Source: Bacteroidaceae bacterium (lineage in GTDB: Bacteria; Bacteroidota; Bacteroidia; Bacteroidales; Bacteroidaceae). From it: a stretch of DNA of 8,745 nucleotides. The first letter of the stretch is position 1. The number at the start of each line of letters is the position of its first letter. Location of the stretch: contig JAFYYO010000155.1 of the NCBI GenBank assembly GCA_017557475.1, forward strand, positions 1 to 8,745, given 5' to 3'. Both the position numbers and the translations under genes were made by a program. The notes beneath the pieces are model-generated. The model did no database searches. It was not told the DNA's origin and worked only from the letters and a program-made list of their open reading frames with translations. Below, one piece after another: positions 4,897 to 8,745 of the stretch.

Positions 4897-7704
4897 ATGA
4901 AGGACGCGCAATTGATTTTGAGTGATGGAACGGTCTTCTGCGGCAAGAGCTTCGGCTTTGAGGCAGAAGTCGAGGGAGAAGTGGTCTTCAATACTGCGAT
5001 GACGGGTTATCCAGAGAGTTTGACCGACCCAAGTTATGCAGGACAAATACTGACTTTTACTTATCCGCTTATAGGCAATTATGGCATCCCCGATACTGGA
5101 GGCGAACCGCTTCCTCATTTTATGGAGAGCGACCAGATTCATCCAAAGGCCATCATTGTAGCAGATTACAGTGAGGAATACTGTCATTGGAATGCGAAGG
5201 AATCGTTGGCGGAGTGGCTGAAGCGCGAAAAGATTCCAGGCATTACAGGCATCAATACTCGTCGCTTGACTCAAGTTCTCAGGGAACATGGAGTCATGAT
5301 GGGAAGAATCAGCCTCACCCCCGACCCCTCTCCAAAGGGCAAGGGGAGTGATTATGGCTCCGTCAATTGGGTGGAGAAGGTTAGTTGCAAGGAAGTCATT
5401 CGTTACAATGAAGGTGCTGGCAAAAAGGTTGTGCTTGTGGATTGTGGCGTGAAGGCCAATATCATTCGATGTCTATTGCGCAGAGGCGTGGAGGTTATCA
5501 GAGTTCCTTGGGATTACGATTTTAATCAACTCGATTTCGATGGGCTTTTCTTGGCGAACGGACCTGGCGACCCAGAACAATGTGGCAAGACTGTGGAGCA
5601 TATCCATACATTCCTTAATAATAAAAAGGTGCGTCCATTGATGGGAATCTGTCTTGGGAACCAATTGCTTGCAAGGGCGGCTGGAGGCAAGACCTATAAA
5701 CTGAAGTATGGTCATCGCAGCCACAACCAACCTGTAAGGCAAGTGGGAACGAATCGCTGTTTTATCACCTCGCAGAATCATGGCTATGCTGTGGACGACA
5801 ACACTTTGCCTTCTGATTGGGAGCCACTTTTCGTAAATATGAACGATGGCTCGAATGAAGGCATTCGACACAAGACAAATCCTTGGTTCTCAGCTCAGTT
5901 CCATCCAGAAGCTTGCTCTGGTCCGACAGATACAGAATGGATGTTCGACGAGTTCGTGAAAGCGCTCGAAGGTCAGATTCCTATTCCTCTATATAAAGAG
6001 GAGGAGAATGTTGTCAAGAAGCCTTCAAAGGTTCTGCTTTTGGGTAGCGGAGCTTTGAAGATAGGTCAGGCTGGTGAGTTCGACTATAGCGGGGCACAAG
6101 CCTTGAAAGCCTTAAAGGAAGAGGGCGTCAAGACTGTTCTCATCAATCCGAACATCGCTACAGTTCAGACCTCGAAAGATGTGGCTGATACGGTTTATTT
6201 CCAACCTGTTACACCTGACTTTGTTGAGCGCGTCATCGAGAAAGAAAGGCCAGATGGTATCCTTCTCAGCTTTGGCGGACAAACTGCCCTGAATTGCGGC
6301 GTTGAACTCTACCAGAAAGGCGTCTTCGAGAAGTATGGCGTCAAGGTTCTCGGCACTCCCATTCAGGCCATTATCGATACAGAAGACCGCGAACTCTTTG
6401 TGAAGAAGCTTGATGAAATCGGTGTTAAGACCATCAAAAGCGAGGCTTGCAATACAATAGAAGAAGTGCAAAAAGCTGCCCACGATTTAGGTTTCCCAGT
6501 GATTCTGCGAGCTGCTTATGCTCTTGGCGGCTTGGGAAGTGGCTTTTGCGACAACGATGAGGAACTTTTGACACAAGCCGAAGAAGCCTTTTCGTTCTCG
6601 TCGCAGGTGCTTGTTGAGAAGTCATTAAGGGGCTGGAAGGAGATAGAGTACGAGGTTGTTCGAGACCGTTTCGATAACTGTATTACTGTCTGCAACATGG
6701 AGAACTTCGACCCTCTTGGCATTCATACAGGCGAAAGCATCGTGGTTGCTCCAAGCCAAACACTCAGCAATAGCGAGTATCATAAACTTCGTGCTTTAGC
6801 AATTAAGATTATTCGTCATATTGGTATCGTTGGCGAATGCAATGTGCAGTATGCTCTCGACCCCAATTCGGAGGATTATCGCGTCATCGAGGTCAATGCC
6901 CGATTGAGTCGTTCTTCTGCTCTTGCAAGCAAGGCAACTGGTTATCCGCTTGCTTTTGTCGCTGCAAAGCTCGGTCTTGGCTATGGCCTCTTCGAGTTAA
7001 AAAACTCCGTTACAAAGACTACAAGTGCTTTCTTCGAGCCTGCTCTCGACTACGTTGTCTGCAAGATTCCGCGTTGGGACCTCTCGAAGTTCCACGGCGT
7101 GAACCATGAATTGGGCAGTTCAATGAAGAGTGTCGGCGAAGTGATGGCGATAGGTCGCACCTTCGAGGAGGCTATGCAGAAGGGGCTCCGAATGATTGGT
7201 CAGGGAATGCACGGCTTCGTGGATAACAAGGCTCAGCACGTCACCAATGTTCCCGAGGCCTTGCAACATGCTACAGATACGCGCATTTTCATCATAGCAA
7301 AAGCCATGATAATGGGTTATAGCGTGAAGCAGATTCATCAGTTCACGAAGATTGATTGCTGGTTCTTGCAGAAGTTAAAGCACATCGTCGATATCAACGA
7401 CCAACTAAAAGAGTTCTGCTATCTTTCCGAGTATTCAGAATACTCTGATTATTCAGAATTTCTCGAACTTCTTGAAGAACCGGAATTCTCTGGCTTGCTA
7501 AAAGAAGCCAAGGTCTATGGCTTTTCAGACTTCCAGATAGCCCGCGCTCTTGGTCTCGGAGCAGACATGAACATGGAGCAAGCCGGACTGGTCGTTCGCA
7601 AGTGGCGTAAGGAACTTGGCATCGAGCCTACAGTACATCAAATCGATACTCTCGCCGCTGAGTACCCTGCCCAGACGAATTACCTCTATCTCTCCTATCT
7701 CTAA
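4897..7704 (+). CDS. carA-carB: Fused carbamoyl-phosphate synthase: complete CarA plus only the N-terminal half of CarB
   Basis: Normal CarAB makes carbamoyl phosphate from glutamine, bicarbonate and two ATP for pyrimidines and arginine. This 935-residue ORF contains CarA at about 1-359: an N-terminal domain (GEVVFNTAMTGYPE, LTDPSYAGQ) and a class I glutaminase with nucleophile Cys252 (GICLGNQ) and His336/Glu338 (QFHPEA). A linker (about 360-376) leads into CarB: GQAGEFDYSG, RAAYALGGLGSG (538-549) and metal-site residues Gln651, Glu665 and Asn667, so the carboxyphosphate-forming ATP-grasp looks intact. The oligomerisation domain follows, then a stop after LYLSYL. The carbamate-kinase half and the MGS allosteric domain, about 500 residues, are missing. 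The ATG at 4897 was chosen because conserved CarA text starts there; the open frame extends 37 codons further upstream only inside asnB. A repeat insertion occupies 139-150 and a (E/D)YS tract 845-855. It is either a truncated relic or an unusual half-enzyme. Confidence 0.9.
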   Translation: MKDAQLILSDGTVFCGKSFGFEAEVEGEVVFNTAMTGYPESLTDPSYAGQILTFTYPLIGNYGIPDTGGEPLPHFMESDQIHPKAIIVADYSEEYCHWNAKESLAEWLKREKIPGITGINTRRLTQVLREHGVMMGRISLTPDPSPKGKGSDYGSVNWVEKVSCKEVIRYNEGAGKKVVLVDCGVKANIIRCLLRRGVEVIRVPWDYDFNQLDFDGLFLANGPGDPEQCGKTVEHIHTFLNNKKVRPLMGICLGNQLLARAAGGKTYKLKYGHRSHNQPVRQVGTNRCFITSQNHGYAVDDNTLPSDWEPLFVNMNDGSNEGIRHKTNPWFSAQFHPEACSGPTDTEWMFDEFVKALEGQIPIPLYKEEENVVKKPSKVLLLGSGALKIGQAGEFDYSGAQALKALKEEGVKTVLINPNIATVQTSKDVADTVYFQPVTPDFVERVIEKERPDGILLSFGGQTALNCGVELYQKGVFEKYGVKVLGTPIQAIIDTEDRELFVKKLDEIGVKTIKSEACNTIEEVQKAAHDLGFPVILRAAYALGGLGSGFCDNDEELLTQAEEAFSFSSQVLVEKSLRGWKEIEYEVVRDRFDNCITVCNMENFDPLGIHTGESIVVAPSQTLSNSEYHKLRALAIKIIRHIGIVGECNVQYALDPNSEDYRVIEVNARLSRSSALASKATGYPLAFVAAKLGLGYGLFELKNSVTKTTSAFFEPALDYVVCKIPRWDLSKFHGVNHELGSSMKSVGEVMAIGRTFEEAMQKGLRMIGQGMHGFVDNKAQHVTNVPEALQHATDTRIFIIAKAMIMGYSVKQIHQFTKIDCWFLQKLKHIVDINDQLKEFCYLSEYSEYSDYSEFLELLEEPEFSGLLKEAKVYGFSDFQIARALGLGADMNMEQAGLVVRKWRKELGIEPTVHQIDTLAAEYPAQTNYLYLSYL
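5311..5347 (+). repeat. Short palindromic repeat inserted in frame in the CarA part (copy 2)
   Basis: Second copy of the element at 1301-1337 (33 of 37 bases identical), in the same orientation relative to the host gene and in the same reading phase, giving SLTPDPSPKGKG (residues 139-150). The arms are CCCCTC (5325-5330) and AAGGGG (5341-5346); the innermost pair is lost compared with copy 1, so this copy looks slightly more decayed. It falls right after the conserved GRI of the CarA N-terminal domain and before the glutaminase domain, that is, at the inter-domain linker. Confidence 0.85.
7429..7458 (+). repeat. Tandem 9-base repeat encoding (E/D)-Y-S units
   Basis: Three imperfect 9-base units, GAGTATTCA, GAATACTCT and GATTATTCA, plus a partial GAA, read as EYS-EYS-DYS-E in the CarB oligomerisation region (residues 845-854). 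TATTCAGAAT recurs exactly at 7432-7441 and 7450-7459. The first units also form a perfect 8-base inverted repeat with a one-base centre (7429-7445). It sits in a loop between conserved blocks (WFLQKL and GFSDFQIARALG) that varies among CarB proteins, so it probably lengthens a loop without breaking the fold. Confidence 0.7.
7686..7702 (+). repeat. Short direct repeat at the 3' end of the carB fragment
   Basis: CTATCTCT occurs at 7686-7693 and again at 7695-7702, a 9-base tandem duplication that runs into the TAA stop. It encodes the terminal residues LYLSYL. The position is exactly where the CarB homology ends, so it may mark the point of a rearrangement. It is short enough that chance is possible. 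Confidence 0.55.
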
Positions 7705-7709
7705 GTCGC

Positions 7710-7739
7710 CAAAGAAGCTTGCATATTACGGCTTCTTTG
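7710..7739. terminator. Hairpin between convergent genes, possible bidirectional terminator
   Basis: A perfect 9-base stem, CAAAGAAGC (7710-7718) and GCTTCTTTG (7731-7739), with a 12-base loop, lies 5 bases after the carA-carB stop and overlaps the stop and last codons of the convergent GH92 gene. The placement suits a shared terminator. The stem is A/T-rich and no clean T-tract follows it on either side, so intrinsic termination would be weak; the call is tentative. Confidence 0.45.
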
Positions 7740-8745
7740 ACATTGTGAGTTCCATAGTGCCACCACTAACGACATCGGCGAACTTGATGCTGCCAGCCTT
7801 GCTCGGCTTACTGTTGATGCGCTTCGAGGGCTTTACATAAACGTTTTGCTTGCCGTTGCCTTTGGTGGTAATGACGAACTCTTTCCCTTTGTAATACTGC
7901 GAGTTAAGCTTGATTGTGGCTTTATCGAAGACGGGGCTGCCAATAGAGAAACTCGGTTCTGGAGAGGTCAGACCATCGACTGCAAAGAGTCCAAGTGCTG
8001 CCATCACATACCAGGCTCCCAGTTGCCCTTGGTCTTCATCCTGCCCGTAGCCGTAACCATGAATGCCATCGGTGCCGTAGAACTCGTCGCAAATAGCACG
8101 AACCCACTTCTGCGAGAGGTCTGGACGGTCGCTGTGATTGAAGAGCCAAGAGATGTGCAGGCAAGGCTGATTGCCTTGATTGTAATAAGTACGCAAGCCT
8201 GCAAAAGCATCTATCTCCTTGCCGCCTGAGAAAATCTGCGGCTGTGAGGCTACGAAGATGTCATTCAAGCGCTTGTTGAACTCGTCTTTTCCCACCTTCT
8301 TTATCAGTTCTTCGGGGGTGTGAGGCACATAGAAAGTGTACTGCACAGCATTGCCTTCCTGGAAGCCTCGCCAAACTTGCATGGGGTCGAAATTCTCGAT
8401 GAAATCGCCGTTTTTTAGTCGTGGATGCATGTATCCCGTCTTCTCGTCGAAGATGCGTTCCCATCCTTTCGACATCCACATCAGCTTATCGAAATGCTCC
8501 ATCTTGCCGAGGCTCTTGGCGAGCATTGCTGTGGCATAAGCGGAGAAGGAATATTCGAGGGTGTGAGAGCCTGAAAAATAGAAGTCTTCGCCTCGTTCGC
8601 CAAGGTTCTTGTGCGGTGCATAGCCAAGCTCCACGAAGTCGGCAGTATCGTCCTTGCCGGCTCCTTCAGGTCGGTTTTTGCCGTCCATCTCATTCTTCAG
8701 GCAAGCCTCGTATGCAAGGTCGAGGTCGAAGTCGCGAATGCCGCA
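7726..8745 (-). CDS. GH92 family glycoside hydrolase (alpha-mannosidase type), C-terminal part
   Basis: GH92 enzymes are calcium-dependent exo-alpha-mannosidases, mostly secreted or periplasmic in Bacteroidetes, that trim host or yeast mannose glycans. The frame is open to the window edge, so the start, signal peptide and N-terminal domain lie outside; 339 residues are visible. Family signatures in order are FYFSGSHTLEYS, WRGFQEGNAVQYT (the Glu at 8356-8358 aligns with the family's general acid), YYNQGNQPCLHISWLFN, and GQDEDQGQLGAWYV (Asp codons at 8038-8040 and 8032-8034 in the region of the catalytic carboxylates), then IGSPVFDKATI and a beta-sandwich tail. No internal stop or frameshift. 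The Met at 8686-8688 is internal. It is convergent with the amidotransferase operon and metabolically unrelated to it. The exact linkage specificity cannot be read from this part. Confidence 0.9.
   Translation of the reverse strand, partial: CGIRDFDLDLAYEACLKNEMDGKNRPEGAGKDDTADFVELGYAPHKNLGERGEDFYFSGSHTLEYSFSAYATAMLAKSLGKMEHFDKLMWMSKGWERIFDEKTGYMHPRLKNGDFIENFDPMQVWRGFQEGNAVQYTFYVPHTPEELIKKVGKDEFNKRLNDIFVASQPQIFSGGKEIDAFAGLRTYYNQGNQPCLHISWLFNHSDRPDLSQKWVRAICDEFYGTDGIHGYGYGQDEDQGQLGAWYVMAALGLFAVDGLTSPEPSFSIGSPVFDKATIKLNSQYYKGKEFVITTKGNGKQNVYVKPSKRINSKPSKAGSIKFADVVSGGTMELTMSKKP

Noticed and set aside
6008..6058. An ATG preceded by a purine-rich AGGAGG stretch as a separate carB start
   Set aside because: In the sequence as given its frame ends after 16 codons and is not the CarB frame. 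Kept only as a clue to how the fusion arose.
7616..7840. A plus-strand open frame reading past the carB stop, as a possible continuation of CarB
   Set aside because: It is in another frame, its translation has no CarB motif, and the region after 7726 is explained by the GH92 gene.

Overview
The window looks like a chromosomal segment of a Bacteroidales bacterium (Prevotella/Bacteroides-like), probably a gut or rumen type. The evidence is indirect: the long, divergent PurF-type enzyme, the wording of the CarB motifs, start sites without clear Shine-Dalgarno sequences, and a GH92 glycosidase next door. No rRNA or other marker gene is present to confirm this.

Layout. Bases 1 to 7704 are four tightly packed plus-strand genes separated by only 11, 13 and 11 bases, so almost certainly one operon: (1) a 5'-truncated purF-type amidophosphoribosyltransferase, (2) pyrG, CTP synthase, (3) asnB, asparagine synthase, and (4) a carA-carB fusion. 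On the minus strand, from 7726 to the window edge, is the C-terminal part of a GH92 (alpha-mannosidase family) glycoside hydrolase, convergent with the operon. A hairpin lies in the 21-base gap. The window is almost fully coding; I see no tRNA, rRNA, CRISPR, transposase or long non-coding stretch.

How the genes work together. Every gene in the operon encodes an enzyme that takes the amide nitrogen of glutamine: for purines (PurF), CTP (PyrG), asparagine (AsnB) and carbamoyl phosphate for pyrimidines and arginine (CarA-CarB). Two are class II (N-terminal Cys) and two are class I (Cys-His-Glu triad) amidotransferases, so the grouping is by substrate rather than by homology.

What is odd. (a) The last operon gene is a single 935-residue ORF that joins the complete CarA glutaminase to only the first half of CarB. 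The carbamate-phosphorylating second half and the allosteric domain are absent, and the ORF stops just after the oligomerisation domain, 21 bases before the GH92 gene. (b) A short palindromic element encoding SLTPxPSPKGxG is inserted in frame in two different enzymes (PurF and CarA), both times at a linker. (c) A small tandem (E/D)YS repeat sits in the CarB part.
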